The notes beneath the pieces are model-generated. The model did not search any database and had not been told where the DNA came from. It saw only the letters and a list, made by a program, of their open reading frames with translations. 64,000 nt of DNA from a virus: IMG/VR virus record IMGVR_UViG_3300025853_009406, positions 1-64,000 of that record; one strand, written 5' to 3'. Shown in pieces: positions 53,862 through 61,642 of the stretch (within the stretch, counting starts at the first letter, position 1; the number at the start of each line of letters is the position of its first letter). A program made the translations under genes and the position numbers.

Positions 53862-54657
53862 AGTTTTCTAAAATAAAATCTTCTAGCACTCCAATCTTTT
53901 TAACACGCTCTAGATTATCTTCTATAGCATCCATTTTATCATAATAGATTTCTTCAGAAACTTCAAACTCCTCAGTGAGTTCAATAATACCTTCTGCATT
54001 AAAATACTCACTGATAGAAGGAGATCCCATATAGACTGGAATAGTTCCAGTTGCAAAACAATCTAAAATCTTTTCAGTATGATAGGAATCGTAGAATCCA
54101 TTCTCAATCGCCACTGAAAACATATAATCACAAAGTCCTTCTTCTTTCAAAGGGATTTCATTAAATCCTCTACCAAAAAGATCCACTTGATCACCAATCA
54201 TATCAACCCATTTTAGTCTGAGTTTATGTCCTGGTGTACTATTTTTATTTGATGTAATAAAAGATAGCATCTTTGTTTTTGGATATACTTGTGGATCTTT
54301 AATCCAAGTTCCATTTGGAGGACACCATTTAAATCTCTCATCAAGATCCAATAGTTCTTTATTGTGAGTGAAAATATATCTAAAAACTTCTAGATATTCT
54401 TTATAATCTCTTTTTACATCATTAACAATATCTGGAGTAACATACTTTGACTCTAGCAACCACCCATATTTAATACCTTTTACATTATCAGAGAATGCTT
54501 GTGTCATGCTCCGATCAACATAAAATGAAATCCCATTGCTATCATCAAAAACCCACTCTACAGTTTTTGCTTCTTTCCCATGAACAGAGTATCCTTTATT
54601 TCCATGAGTGAGATGGGTAAAAGAATCTCCAACCAAATTTAACTTAGTTTTACTCAT
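53848..54657 (-). CDS. GT10 alpha-1,3/1,4-fucosyltransferase
   Basis: 269 residues from the ATG at 54657 (overlap with the upstream stop). LSFITSNKNSTPG and YMFSVAIENGFYDSYHTEKI followed by DCFATGTIPVYMGSP (about 178-213) are the donor-site blocks of family 10 (xF(A/S)xExS...EK(I/L)..A...G.VPVxxG). It adds fucose to GlcNAc or Glc in Lewis-type structures. Two GT11 enzymes and this one all use GDP-fucose, which the window can make. Confidence 0.85.
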   Translation of the reverse strand: MSKTKLNLVGDSFTHLTHGNKGYSVHGKEAKTVEWVFDDSNGISFYVDRSMTQAFSDNVKGIKYGWLLESKYVTPDIVNDVKRDYKEYLEVFRYIFTHNKELLDLDERFKWCPPNGTWIKDPQVYPKTKMLSFITSNKNSTPGHKLRLKWVDMIGDQVDLFGRGFNEIPLKEEGLCDYMFSVAIENGFYDSYHTEKILDCFATGTIPVYMGSPSISEYFNAEGIIELTEEFEVSEEIYYDKMDAIEDNLERVKKIGVLEDFILENYDIV

Positions 54658-55003
54658 CAAATACACCCTTGTAAAGTTTAACACTATCTTCCCTGATAGG
54701 AGTTCCATTAACAATGGAATCTTCAACTAGAAGATTAATAGCTTGGACCAGTTTAGGTCTTTTTACTTTGAAGCAGATATCGATCTTTTTCTTTAGTTGA
54801 GCAATCTCTTCATCAGTTGTTGCTTCCTGAATGGCATCTTCTAACATCCAAGTTCTAATATGAAGAATAGCAAGTTTCTCCACAACTTCCCCAAGATTAT
54901 CTGTTGCAATATACTCAACATCAGGGATCTCTCTCTTGGAAAGAAATGTTTTAATAGTTTCTTGAAGACAATCTTCTAAAAGTGTTCCGAATGTAGTAAT
55001 CAT
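54650..55003 (-). CDS. DUF4254-like protein
   Basis: 117 residues from the ATG at 55003. The helical pattern LAILHIRTWMLEDAIQEATT, EEIAQLKKKIDICFKVKRPK and LVQAINLLVED resembles DUF4254 proteins found inside LPS gene clusters (LWH.ED.AR...IA.LKR.ID..NQ.R). Biochemical role of that family is not known to me. Overlaps GT10 by 8 bases. Confidence 0.5.
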   Translation of the reverse strand: MITTFGTLLEDCLQETIKTFLSKREIPDVEYIATDNLGEVVEKLAILHIRTWMLEDAIQEATTDEEIAQLKKKIDICFKVKRPKLVQAINLLVEDSIVNGTPIREDSVKLYKGVFDE

Positions 55004-55004
55004 T

Positions 55005-55871
55005 TTAGTACATAATAGGTTTTTTGATTTCAGTTTCAATCAAATCATATACAACATTTAAGTTGTGTTGATCTGTATTAACTTGCTTTGCTACTGAGTT
55101 GTCATACCAAATGCCTTCACTAGGATACTTAGAAAAACTAATATAAGTTTTTGTCTTATCCAAAAGATTTTTTTTAGTATGTGTGTAGCAATATGGACCA
55201 GATGCCCTTCCAATTATTATATCACATGATATTGAAATATATGATATTAGGAGAAGGTCGCAATCGATATTACCAGTTATCTGAGGAACTCTGATAATGC
55301 TTTCATGATTTATCTTTGTTTTATTAGTCATCAAGAAAGCAACCTTAGGATATTCTTTAGCAAGGCGCTCTATAACTGGATCAAAATCAAAGTTTTTAAT
55401 CTGACCAGACATGCAATCATTATTACATACCAAAACTATTTTGTCATAACAGGCTCTTATTGTACACAAATCATTGATTACATTATCTGGAACATATGGA
55501 TCCATATCAAAGAACTTTACTGTAGGCAAAAGATCTTCTTCATGATCATATTTAATGCCATAGTATTGAAAGATTTCATCTGCTAGAGGAACATATCCCC
55601 TAAAAGAACATGCATCTTTTTTAACAAACTTTGCTTTTTCTTTCCCAATCCAAGTGTTGATAAGATTTTCCTTATAGTTGTTTGCACCTCTTGGGATATG
55701 AATATTTGGGTTTGTGGGACCAGCATACAATCCTGGATAATCATTTAGAATTTTAGGATTCATTCTATGATAATACTTTACATCAAAATCATTTTTTAAA
55801 AACTGATCGATGATTATCCTAGAATAAAAAACATCACCATTATGAAAATCATTATAAAGTTTAATAGTCAT
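55005..55871 (-). CDS. Probable GT-B glycosyltransferase
   Basis: 288 residues. IKLYNDFHNGDVFYSRIIID, KIVLVCNNDCMSGQ and CDIIIGRASGPYCYT suggest a two-Rossmann GT-B protein of the GT9-like/heptosyltransferase type, the last block resembling a donor-binding loop. Assignment rests on pattern and on its position between a sugar-synthesis gene and other transferases. Donor unknown. Confidence 0.5.
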   Translation of the reverse strand: MTIKLYNDFHNGDVFYSRIIIDQFLKNDFDVKYYHRMNPKILNDYPGLYAGPTNPNIHIPRGANNYKENLINTWIGKEKAKFVKKDACSFRGYVPLADEIFQYYGIKYDHEEDLLPTVKFFDMDPYVPDNVINDLCTIRACYDKIVLVCNNDCMSGQIKNFDFDPVIERLAKEYPKVAFLMTNKTKINHESIIRVPQITGNIDCDLLLISYISISCDIIIGRASGPYCYTHTKKNLLDKTKTYISFSKYPSEGIWYDNSVAKQVNTDQHNLNVVYDLIETEIKKPIMY

Positions 55872-57028
55872 AATACTTCTAAAATATCAGATAAAAGTTG
55901 TAGATGATCTGGACCAACAAACTGACTGTTACCAATATAAATCCCATTTTCATGAATAAGATCTACATTTAAAGTACCTTCTTTGTTACTGCAGATTTCA
56001 TAGTTTAAGTATGGTTGTCGTAACAAGTTTCCACCAACAACTGGTCGATATTCAACTCCACGGTCAATAAGAAGATCAATAAGACGCTTCTTAACTTCAA
56101 CCGTTTTACAGATTAATGGAAAGCAAAAAGAACTATTTCCAAGGTTATGTGCAATGGGGTAAAGTTTAGAGCAGTTGTTTACAATATCAACATACTCATC
56201 ATAGTTTTCTCTCCTAATATCAATAATTGTATCAAGACGTTTTAGTTGAGAAGATCCAAGCACGGCACCTAACTCAGTATTCCTAAAGTTATACCCATCA
56301 GTTACAAACAAAAAAGACTTTTCAATCTCTGGGTTTTGTTTAGAATAATAGTCAAAATGATCAGATGCTCTAGCAAGACCATGCGTTCTTTTCATCTTCA
56401 TCAGATCATATAGCTCACTATTGTTAGTAGAAATCATTCCACCTTCAATGGTTGACATATGGTGTCCAAAGTAAAAACTGAACGTAGATCCTAGACTATT
56501 AGAACCAACTTTTTCTCCAAGTAGTTCACATCCATGAGATTCGCATACATCATCTAAAAAGATGGCGTCTGGAAAATAGGACTTATATACAGGAACATTG
56601 GCAGGAATACCAAGCAAGTGTGTTACAAAAACTAACTTAATATCTGGATGTTGTTCTTTAACATACTGCAAGGATTCTAAATCAAATCCATAATCTTCCA
56701 AACTAACGTCACAAAAAATAGGAGTAAGTCCAAGTTGAAAGATGGGATTAATATTTGTCACCCATGTACATGCTGGTAGCAAAACTTTATCTCCTCTCTT
56801 GAGTCCATAAAGTTCCATAACTGCAGCAATAAGAAGAAAGTTTGCCGTACTGCCAGAGGTTACATAAAGAGAATGTTTACAACCTAACCAGTTAGACCAC
56901 TCATCCTCAAACTTTTTTACTCTTTCTCCTTGAGTAAATCTATCTGACGTAAGAATAAACTTTGCTAATTTTAATCTGTCCATAAAAGACAGAGTATTTT
57001 TCATCAATGGCCAGTTATACCCTTTCAT
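55868..57028 (-). CDS. ColD-like PLP 3-dehydratase (DegT fold)
   Basis: 386 residues of the DegT/DnrJ/EryC1/StrS aminotransferase fold. TSGSTANFLL at 57-66 binds PLP phosphate and FLDDVCESHGCELLG holds the ring Asp. At the place of the PLP-binding Lys the sequence reads SFYFGHHMSTIEGG, with His189. His there is the mark of GDP-4-keto-6-deoxymannose 3-dehydratase ColD (His188), which removes the C3 hydroxyl instead of transaminating. With gmd upstream it would make a 3,6-dideoxy sugar such as colitose. If Lys-less but inactive, it could be a decoy. Confidence 0.75.
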   Translation of the reverse strand: MKGYNWPLMKNTLSFMDRLKLAKFILTSDRFTQGERVKKFEDEWSNWLGCKHSLYVTSGSTANFLLIAAVMELYGLKRGDKVLLPACTWVTNINPIFQLGLTPIFCDVSLEDYGFDLESLQYVKEQHPDIKLVFVTHLLGIPANVPVYKSYFPDAIFLDDVCESHGCELLGEKVGSNSLGSTFSFYFGHHMSTIEGGMISTNNSELYDLMKMKRTHGLARASDHFDYYSKQNPEIEKSFLFVTDGYNFRNTELGAVLGSSQLKRLDTIIDIRRENYDEYVDIVNNCSKLYPIAHNLGNSSFCFPLICKTVEVKKRLIDLLIDRGVEYRPVVGGNLLRQPYLNYEICSNKEGTLNVDLIHENGIYIGNSQFVGPDHLQLLSDILEVL

Positions 57029-57959
57029 ATGTGCTCCTATTCTTCAAGAACCAATCAATAGTAATCTTAAGACCATCTTCTAAATTTGTTTTAGCAGACC
57101 AGTTTAATGATTTCATTTTAGAAGTATCCAACGCTCTCCTCGGAGTTCCGTTGGGTTTTGACGTATCCCATGAGATAAGTCCTTCATAACCAACATACTT
57201 TGCAACGATTTCTGATAACTCCCTGATACTAACTTCCCGATCTGGTCCAATATTTATAATCTCTGGATCATCATAGTTATTCATCAAAAAGATAAGACCA
57301 TCTGCTAAATCATCAGAGAATAAAAACTCTCTAGTAGGACTACCATCACCAAAACAAGTTACAATAAGACTATTATTATCTTTTGCAGTGATAAACTTAT
57401 TAATAAAACTTGGAATAACATGACACTTTTCGATATTGAAGTTGTCATTGATTCCATATAGATTGTTTGGCATTACAGAAATAGTATCAAAACCATATTG
57501 CTCTGAATACTTTTTACACATAATGTAACCAGAGATTTTTGCCAGTGAATATGCAATGTTAGTCTCCTCTAAAGGAGAAGTCATTAAATATTCTTCTTTG
57601 ATTGGTACTGGAGCATGTTTAGGATAGATACATGCTGATCCAAGAAATGCAAGTTTTTTAGCTGCGTTTTGATATGCTGCATCTATAACATTTGTTTGGA
57701 TCTGTAGATTATCTCTAATAAAATCGGCAGGGATTGCTTTGTTATAACTAATACCACCTACTCTTGCAGCAGAAAGAAACACATACTCAGGTTTATGATA
57801 TTCAAAAAAGTCTTCTACATCAACTTGACGAGTAAGATCTACTTTTGATTTATCTGCTGTAATAATATTGGAATATCCTTGGTTTGTAAGTTGCCTGATT
57901 AGAGCAGATCCTACTAGACCTTTATGTCCTGCAACATAAATTTTCGAATCATGATTCAT
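57015..57959 (-). CDS. fcl: GDP-L-fucose synthase / ColC-type epimerase-reductase
   Basis: 314 residues. SDR fold: [13 protein letters not shown] (GxxGxxG), [15 protein letters not shown] (Ser108 and the GDP-fucose synthase hallmark), YSLAK (Tyr137, Lys141), [15 protein letters not shown]. It epimerises C3/C5 and reduces C4 of GDP-4-keto-6-deoxymannose to GDP-L-fucose. ColC, acting after ColD, is closely related, so the product could be GDP-colitose instead or as well. Three fucosyltransferases in the window favour fucose. Overlaps gmd and the ColD-like gene. Confidence 0.85.
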   Translation of the reverse strand: MNHDSKIYVAGHKGLVGSALIRQLTNQGYSNIITADKSKVDLTRQVDVEDFFEYHKPEYVFLSAARVGGISYNKAIPADFIRDNLQIQTNVIDAAYQNAAKKLAFLGSACIYPKHAPVPIKEEYLMTSPLEETNIAYSLAKISGYIMCKKYSEQYGFDTISVMPNNLYGINDNFNIEKCHVIPSFINKFITAKDNNSLIVTCFGDGSPTREFLFSDDLADGLIFLMNNYDDPEIINIGPDREVSIRELSEIVAKYVGYEGLISWDTSKPNGTPRRALDTSKMKSLNWSAKTNLEDGLKITIDWFLKNRSTYERV

Positions 57960-58950
57960 TTTGACACATCTCCATAACTAGATCACAAAAAGATACAGTT
58001 GGTTCCCAACCAAGTTGTTCTTTTGCTTTTGTTGGATCTCCCAAAAGAGTTTTTACTTCTGCTGGTCGATAATATTTTGGATTAACTGTAACAATGGTTT
58101 TTTTAGTCTTTTGATCCATACCAATCTCATCTTCACCACTACCATGCCACTCAATATCCATTCCAAAATAAGGAGCTGCTTTTTCTACAAACTCTCGAAC
58201 AGAATGCTGAACACCAGTAGCAATGACATAATCTTCAGGAGTTTCTTGCTGGAGCATCATCCACATTGCTTTACAATAGTCTCTGGCATGTCCCCAATCC
58301 CTCTTTGCATCTAGATTTCCAAGTTGCAGAAGAGTTTGCTTCCCTTCAGAGATTGCTTTTAGTCCTCGTACAATTTTACGAGTTACAAATGTCTCACCGC
58401 GTCGTGGAGATTCGTGATTAAAAAGAATACCACTACAGGCATACATTCCATATGACTCACGATAGTTCTTTACAATCCAATATCCATACAGTTTTGCAAC
58501 ACCATATGGAGAACGTGGATAAAAAGGTGTCGTTTCTGTTTGAGGAATCTCTTGCACCTTTCCATAGAGTTCGCTAGTAGATGCTTGGTAAATACGAATC
58601 TTATCTTCCATACCCAGAAGACGAACTGCCTCAAGGACTCTAAGAGTGCCCAGTCCATCAGTCTGTCCTGTGTACTCAGGCATCTCAAACGATACCTTGA
58701 CGTGACTCTGAGCGCCAAGATTATAGATTTCGTCTGGTTGAACTTGCTGAATAACCCCTACTAGGTTAGTAGAATCAGTCAAATCTCCATAATGAAGATT
58801 AAGTTTATCGTAAATATGATCAATACGATGTGTGTTGATCAAAGAAGCACGACGAACAATACCATGAACTTCATAACCTTTTTCAAGGAGAAGTTCTGCG
58901 AGGTATGAACCGTCTTGTCCCGTAATACCAGTGATTAAAGCTTTTTTCAT
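57949..58950 (-). CDS. gmd: GDP-mannose 4,6-dehydratase
   Basis: 333 residues. [20 protein letters not shown] binds NADP(H), [14 protein letters not shown] and [13 protein letters not shown] (Tyr149, Lys153) form the active site, and the end [17 protein letters not shown] is typical. It makes GDP-4-keto-6-deoxymannose, the branch point for GDP-fucose, GDP-colitose and perosamine. A 3' stump of another gmd remains at 50170-50292. 11-base overlap with fcl. Confidence 0.93.
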   Translation of the reverse strand: MKKALITGITGQDGSYLAELLLEKGYEVHGIVRRASLINTHRIDHIYDKLNLHYGDLTDSTNLVGVIQQVQPDEIYNLGAQSHVKVSFEMPEYTGQTDGLGTLRVLEAVRLLGMEDKIRIYQASTSELYGKVQEIPQTETTPFYPRSPYGVAKLYGYWIVKNYRESYGMYACSGILFNHESPRRGETFVTRKIVRGLKAISEGKQTLLQLGNLDAKRDWGHARDYCKAMWMMLQQETPEDYVIATGVQHSVREFVEKAAPYFGMDIEWHGSGEDEIGMDQKTKKTIVTVNPKYYRPAEVKTLLGDPTKAKEQLGWEPTVSFCDLVMEMCQNES

Positions 58951-58953
58951 AAA

Positions 58954-59307
58954 TCAAACTCTTCCAAAATCATCTTCAAGTCTAACAATGTCATCCTCAT
59001 CGCAAGGATCACCAATCTGAACTTCAATAAGGGTTATTCCTGTTTCGCCTCCCGTAACTCTATGCACAGTAGTTCTTGGTACAAAAATAAAGTCTCCAAC
59101 TTTTACATCTCTTTCAGACTCACCCACAATAACTTTAGCATCTCCTTGAACAACTGTCCAGTATTCGTTTCTTAAGTTATGATACTGGAGAGAAAAACTT
59201 TTTCCAGGATCGACATAAAGTCTTTTACATTTATAGTTGGAGGTTTCGGAAAAAACTTCCTCATACCACCCCCAAGGTTTTTCAACTCTTTCCATGTACA
59301 TAAACAT
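58954..59307 (-). CDS. Mannose-6-phosphate isomerase type II-like cupin
   Basis: 117 residues from the ATG at 59307; ATGs at 59301 and 59295 are in frame. MERVEKPWGWYEEV, SLQYHNLRNEYWTVVQGDAK, VKVGDFIFVPRTTVHRV and LIEVQIGD are the blocks of the C-terminal isomerase cupin of ManC/PMI-II enzymes, with His/Gln/Glu metal ligands. It would interconvert Fru-6-P and Man-6-P and so feed GDP-mannose synthesis; the guanylyltransferase half is absent. First gene of the second glycan transcript, after a terminator. Confidence 0.8.
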   Translation of the reverse strand: MFMYMERVEKPWGWYEEVFSETSNYKCKRLYVDPGKSFSLQYHNLRNEYWTVVQGDAKVIVGESERDVKVGDFIFVPRTTVHRVTGGETGITLIEVQIGDPCDEDDIVRLEDDFGRV

Positions 59308-59330
59308 AGTGACTATGATATGTATACAAG

Positions 59331-59359
59331 AAAAAAGGAGGGTTATTACACCCCCCTTT
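59331..59359 (-). terminator. Intrinsic terminator upstream of glycan cluster
   Basis: 9-bp stem with one G.U pair (59334-59342 with 59351-59359, 8-base loop), followed on the minus strand by TTTTTT. It would stop transcripts from the 59725 gene. Confidence 0.7.
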
Positions 59360-59509
59360 GTAGGTCTTTTCATGCACGCCACTTGCTCTTTAGAGAAGCA
59401 AGAAACTCATATTAGGGTCATATGACTCCACCACACATTTTTGAGAGAAATGAGAAACTCCAGGGGTCAATGACCATCCCGACCAGGATTTTTATAGACT
59501 CTCCATGTC
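59360..59509. repeat. Non-coding gap with imperfect direct repeats
   Basis: No gene over 20 codons seen. On the minus strand two copies of about 50 bases share GTCAT(A)TGACCC then GAGTTTCT..TTCTCT.AA. Each copy has a small palindrome (GGTCATATGAC type). A start for the glycan transcript is not obvious here. Confidence 0.4.
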
Positions 59510-59725
59510 TTAGGCAACTTCAACAGTTTCAAGATCATTATAAAGATATTCCATTAAAATCTCATAATCATCAAGAGGATCTCCAGAGAAAACTACTCCA
59601 CTATTTCCATAAAAGCGTCGAACTTTTTTATAAAGTTTTGGATTTTTAACATCCAAAAAGATTTCTCCATTTGCAGCAGACCTAAGTGTATTGATGTCTT
59701 TTTTGAACTTTTCTGTAAGTGCCAT
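59510..59725 (-). CDS. 71-residue hypothetical protein
   Basis: Start taken at the ATG at 59725; the longer frame would begin within the promoter. LTEKFKKDINTLRSAANGEI and KLYKKVRRFYGNSGVVFSGD, then an acidic helix YEILMEYLYNDLE. Soluble, mixed helix and strand. It has its own perfect sigma70 promoter with a palindromic -35, so it is likely an early and possibly regulated gene. Not recognised. Confidence 0.6.
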   Translation of the reverse strand: MALTEKFKKDINTLRSAANGEIFLDVKNPKLYKKVRRFYGNSGVVFSGDPLDDYEILMEYLYNDLETVEVA

Positions 59726-59747
59726 TTTTTTGAGTGTTGACATTTAT

Positions 59748-59776
59748 ATTATAATGGTTTGACAGTTTACTGTCAA
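59748..59776 (-). promoter_or_regulatory. Perfect sigma70 promoter with palindromic -35
   Basis: TTGACA (59771-59776), 17-base spacer, TATAAT (59748-59753). The -35 and spacer form a perfect inverted repeat TTGACAGT-TT-ACTGTCAA (59759-59776), an operator-like site. Confidence 0.75.
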
Positions 59777-59800
59777 TAGGACATAAGTGGTTATGTCCAA

Positions 59801-59874
59801 TGCAGGTTAAGGGAATTGAACCCTTCTTAGCCGCTTTATGAGAACGGAGCATTCAACCAGATTGCTAAACCTGC
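59801..59874 (-). tRNA. tRNA-Met (CAU)
   Basis: 74 bases. Acceptor GCAGGTT pairs AACCTGC; T-arm AAGGG-TTCAATT-CCCTT; anticodon loop CTCATAA gives CAU. It could be elongator Met or an Ile tRNA needing lysidine; the genomic CCA is absent. Confidence 0.85.
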
Positions 59875-59897
59875 TCGTCTAGAAACTCTGCTAGAAG

Positions 59898-60089
59898 TCA
59901 AGATCCTTCTTGGTGATCTGTGTACAAGCGTATGAGTTCATCATCTGCTGGAACCATAACTGCAGTTTGCTCATTTTCTTCGTTTTTGATTCCTATATGC
60001 TCCCCATTCTCAACTCTTTCAATCAAAGTTTCCCAGTTATTTTGCCAATATTCCACTGTGTAAATTTCAATAGTTGTTGTATTTATCAT
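59898..60089 (-). CDS. Phd/YefM-like antitoxin, no toxin partner
   Basis: 63 residues. The pattern YTVEYWQNNWETLIERVENG, EHIGIKNEENEQ, then AVMVPADDELI resembles the DNA-binding half of Phd/YefM antitoxins (residues before and after a VExGE..I turn, ending AV.VP..D). Start is the ATG at 60089. No toxin gene of the Doc or YoeB type is seen on either side, so it may act as a repressor or as an anti-toxin against a host system. Confidence 0.55.
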   Translation of the reverse strand: MINTTTIEIYTVEYWQNNWETLIERVENGEHIGIKNEENEQTAVMVPADDELIRLYTDHQEGS

Positions 60090-60657
60090 ATGATTCAAAG
60101 AATATTTTTTTGTAATCAGAAATAAAATTATAGAATGCTTTTGAAGGTCTTTGAGATTTTAGATTAAATGTCAATGAAGTTGATATATGTTCTTTAGGAA
60201 TAACATTTTCCAACTCGTAAACTTTTAGATAATCTATAATAAACAAAGAACAGATTTCTGGATCTAAACTTTGCATGAATAATCTCTCAAGTCTTTCCGT
60301 AGATTCTTGACAGTTTTGAGGTATTTTATAATAGTTATCAGAAAAGTCTTTGGTTTCTATTCTATTGTTTTCTATGTGGTCTTCAATCGGGGATGTATTT
60401 TTTTCCAAATAATATCTGCAGAATCTTGTAAAGATATTTTCCATATAAACTGCATTATATTCTGCAACCTCATTGACATCTAGTTTAAAGTTCCAAGGCA
60501 TTCCACTGAAGCAACATACGATATGTGCAATATCATGTGTTGGAGTTGTTGGAGGAACCTCATCACTATGTAAAGTTAAAACTTGATTGTCAGAATAAAA
60601 AACTTTAAAGAGTGTATTTCCTTTATCCCAAGACCAAAAAATTTCTTTTACTTCCAT
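60067..60657 (-). CDS. Hypothetical protein, 196 residues
   Basis: Soluble. Begins VKEIFWSWDKGNTLFKVFYS, middle TPTHDIAHIVCCFSGMPWNF and YMENIFTRFCRYYLEKN, end KAFYNFISDYKKIFFESYDK. The THDIAH stretch, with histidines around an acidic residue, might bind metal, but no known motif is met. A promoter lies 62 bases upstream and the start codon may be paired with the mRNA 5' end. It overlaps the antitoxin-like gene by 23 bases. Confidence 0.6.
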   Translation of the reverse strand: MEVKEIFWSWDKGNTLFKVFYSDNQVLTLHSDEVPPTTPTHDIAHIVCCFSGMPWNFKLDVNEVAEYNAVYMENIFTRFCRYYLEKNTSPIEDHIENNRIETKDFSDNYYKIPQNCQESTERLERLFMQSLDPEICSLFIIDYLKVYELENVIPKEHISTSLTFNLKSQRPSKAFYNFISDYKKIFFESYDKYNNY

Positions 60658-60718
60658 CAGAATAATAAAGGGTAATCGGAATGACAGGATTGGAACGTCT
60701 CAAGTTCCTGATGTAGTA

Positions 60719-60747
60719 ATCATACTACTTTTTATGCCGTTTGTCAA
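60719..60747 (-). promoter_or_regulatory. Sigma70 promoter TTGACA-N17-TATGAT
   Basis: -35 at 60742-60747, -10 at 60719-60724 (5 of 6), overlapping the end of the 73-residue gene. It drives 60067-60657 and the antitoxin-like gene. Confidence 0.65.
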
Positions 60748-60946
60748 ATGGTTCCCAATGTTCCCATCCATATTTGTGAACTGCCCACATACCAAGGATA
60801 GGGACAAAGACGAGAGACGCTGAAAGAAATCCCATAGTCCATGGATTATTTAGTACCCATCGAGAAAAATGTGCTACTTCATGTATCATGGATTTTAAGG
60901 TATAAAACATGAAAGTAAAATTAAAGTTTCCATTACATACTCCCAT
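60725..60946 (-). CDS. 73-residue membrane protein
   Basis: ATG at 60944-60946 with AGGA 7 bases before it; overlaps the 40-residue gene upstream. SMIHEVAHFSRWVLNNPW, then a hydrophobic helix (MGFLSASLVFVPILGMWAV, about 38-56) and a basic tail EPFDKRHKK. An alternative start at 60910 would drop 12 residues. Last of a chain of small overlapping genes from 61498. Function unknown. Confidence 0.6.
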   Translation of the reverse strand: MGVCNGNFNFTFMFYTLKSMIHEVAHFSRWVLNNPWTMGFLSASLVFVPILGMWAVHKYGWEHWEPFDKRHKK

Positions 60947-61055
60947 TTCTAAATCCTACTATATACCCAAGTAGAAGTCCGCACATAAATGATACCCACA
61001 GGTATAGCACATGAGATGTAAATGCAATAAACTCCATCCATTCAGTATACGTCAT
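60933..61055 (-). CDS. 40-residue membrane protein
   Basis: MTYTEWMEFIAFTSHVLYLW followed by VSFMCGLLLGYIVGF: two close hydrophobic stretches or one long span, with a short polar end. Overlaps genes on both sides, which supports translation by coupling. Not recognised. Confidence 0.5.
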   Translation of the reverse strand: MTYTEWMEFIAFTSHVLYLWVSFMCGLLLGYIVGFRNGSM

Positions 61056-61152
61056 CATCCCCCTCGTAAAGTGGGCATGGTTCTTCGAATAACAATAGCA
61101 TTCGCATCTCTTTAACTTTTTCCTGCAACTTTTCGTAGTCTTCTTCAGTCAT
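61042..61152 (-). CDS. 36-residue acidic protein
   Basis: MTEEDYEKLQEKVKEMRMLL followed by LFEEPCPLYEGDDDVY: a short helix with heptad spacing and an acidic tail. Shares bases with neighbours at both ends (4 upstream, 14 downstream). Not recognised. Confidence 0.5.
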   Translation of the reverse strand: MTEEDYEKLQEKVKEMRMLLLFEEPCPLYEGDDDVY

Positions 61153-61352
61153 AATGTGATGTTCATCCATGAGAATACGGGTGGTATTACTCCAATAAGT
61201 CGAAGTAAACCCTCAGCAAAAAGTGCAAGAACAACCCAACCAACACACATACTAATAATCGAAGCATTCCGATTATGACGACGTATTGCAGCATCGATCA
61301 TCTCCTGGACTTCACTGCGACTTACATAATCATCATCAAAAGGACTCATCAT
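61149..61352 (-). CDS. 67-residue membrane protein
   Basis: Starts MMSPFDDDYVSRSEVQEMID, a soluble helix, then one membrane span (about 31-55, SIISMCVGWVVLALFAEGLL) and a short C-terminus. ATGA overlap with the 49-residue gene upstream. Function unknown; could anchor an early complex to the host membrane. Confidence 0.58.
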   Translation of the reverse strand: MMSPFDDDYVSRSEVQEMIDAAIRRHNRNASIISMCVGWVVLALFAEGLLRLIGVIPPVFSWMNITL

Positions 61353-61498
61353 TTCTCGTCCCCCAGATACTTTGCTGCTGGATCTTTTTTAGTCTTTACT
61401 ATAGCACAAGCTCTTTTGTAAAACATGTTGTCTGTATTCCCAGACTCTTCAAAAACAGCTTTGACCTTTACCCAGTTTTGATAAGTATGATCGTCCAT
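61349..61498 (-). CDS. 49-residue soluble protein
   Basis: MDDHTYQNWVKVKAVFEESG, then NTDNMFYKRACAIVKTKKDP. Mixed charge, one helix and perhaps a hairpin. First gene of the overlapping small-gene chain; no clear promoter box, but an AT-rich inverted repeat lies upstream. Not recognised. Confidence 0.52.
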   Translation of the reverse strand: MDDHTYQNWVKVKAVFEESGNTDNMFYKRACAIVKTKKDPAAKYLGDEK

Positions 61499-61642
61499 GT
61501 GTTTTTAGCTTATTTACTAGTTATGATATTATTCTAGTGACTAGTAAAAAACTTGCATGGTTTATATCGATACCGTAACACTGTTTAAGAAAATATTAAA
61601 TATTAAATATTAAATAAAAAGGAAGATCAGGGATTCGAAGTT
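61499..61642. promoter_or_regulatory. Non-coding gap with inverted repeat
   Basis: A 9-bp inverted repeat TTTACTAGT (61513-61521) / ACTAGTAAA (61540-61548) with 18-base loop lies just before the 49-residue gene. Further on, 61588-61613 carries tandem AATATTAA units. No gene seen. Confidence 0.4.

Noticed and set aside
58954-59382. Longer start for the cupin gene at a GTG near 59382
   Set aside because: The extension would be the terminator hairpin and hydrophobic nonsense; family members begin at MERVEKPWGW.
60660-60720. A tRNA on the minus strand (GGAAC-TTGAGAC-GTTCC looks like an anticodon arm)
   Set aside because: No acceptor or T-arm pairs; the T-loop would have C at the purine position. 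Kept only as a leader hairpin.
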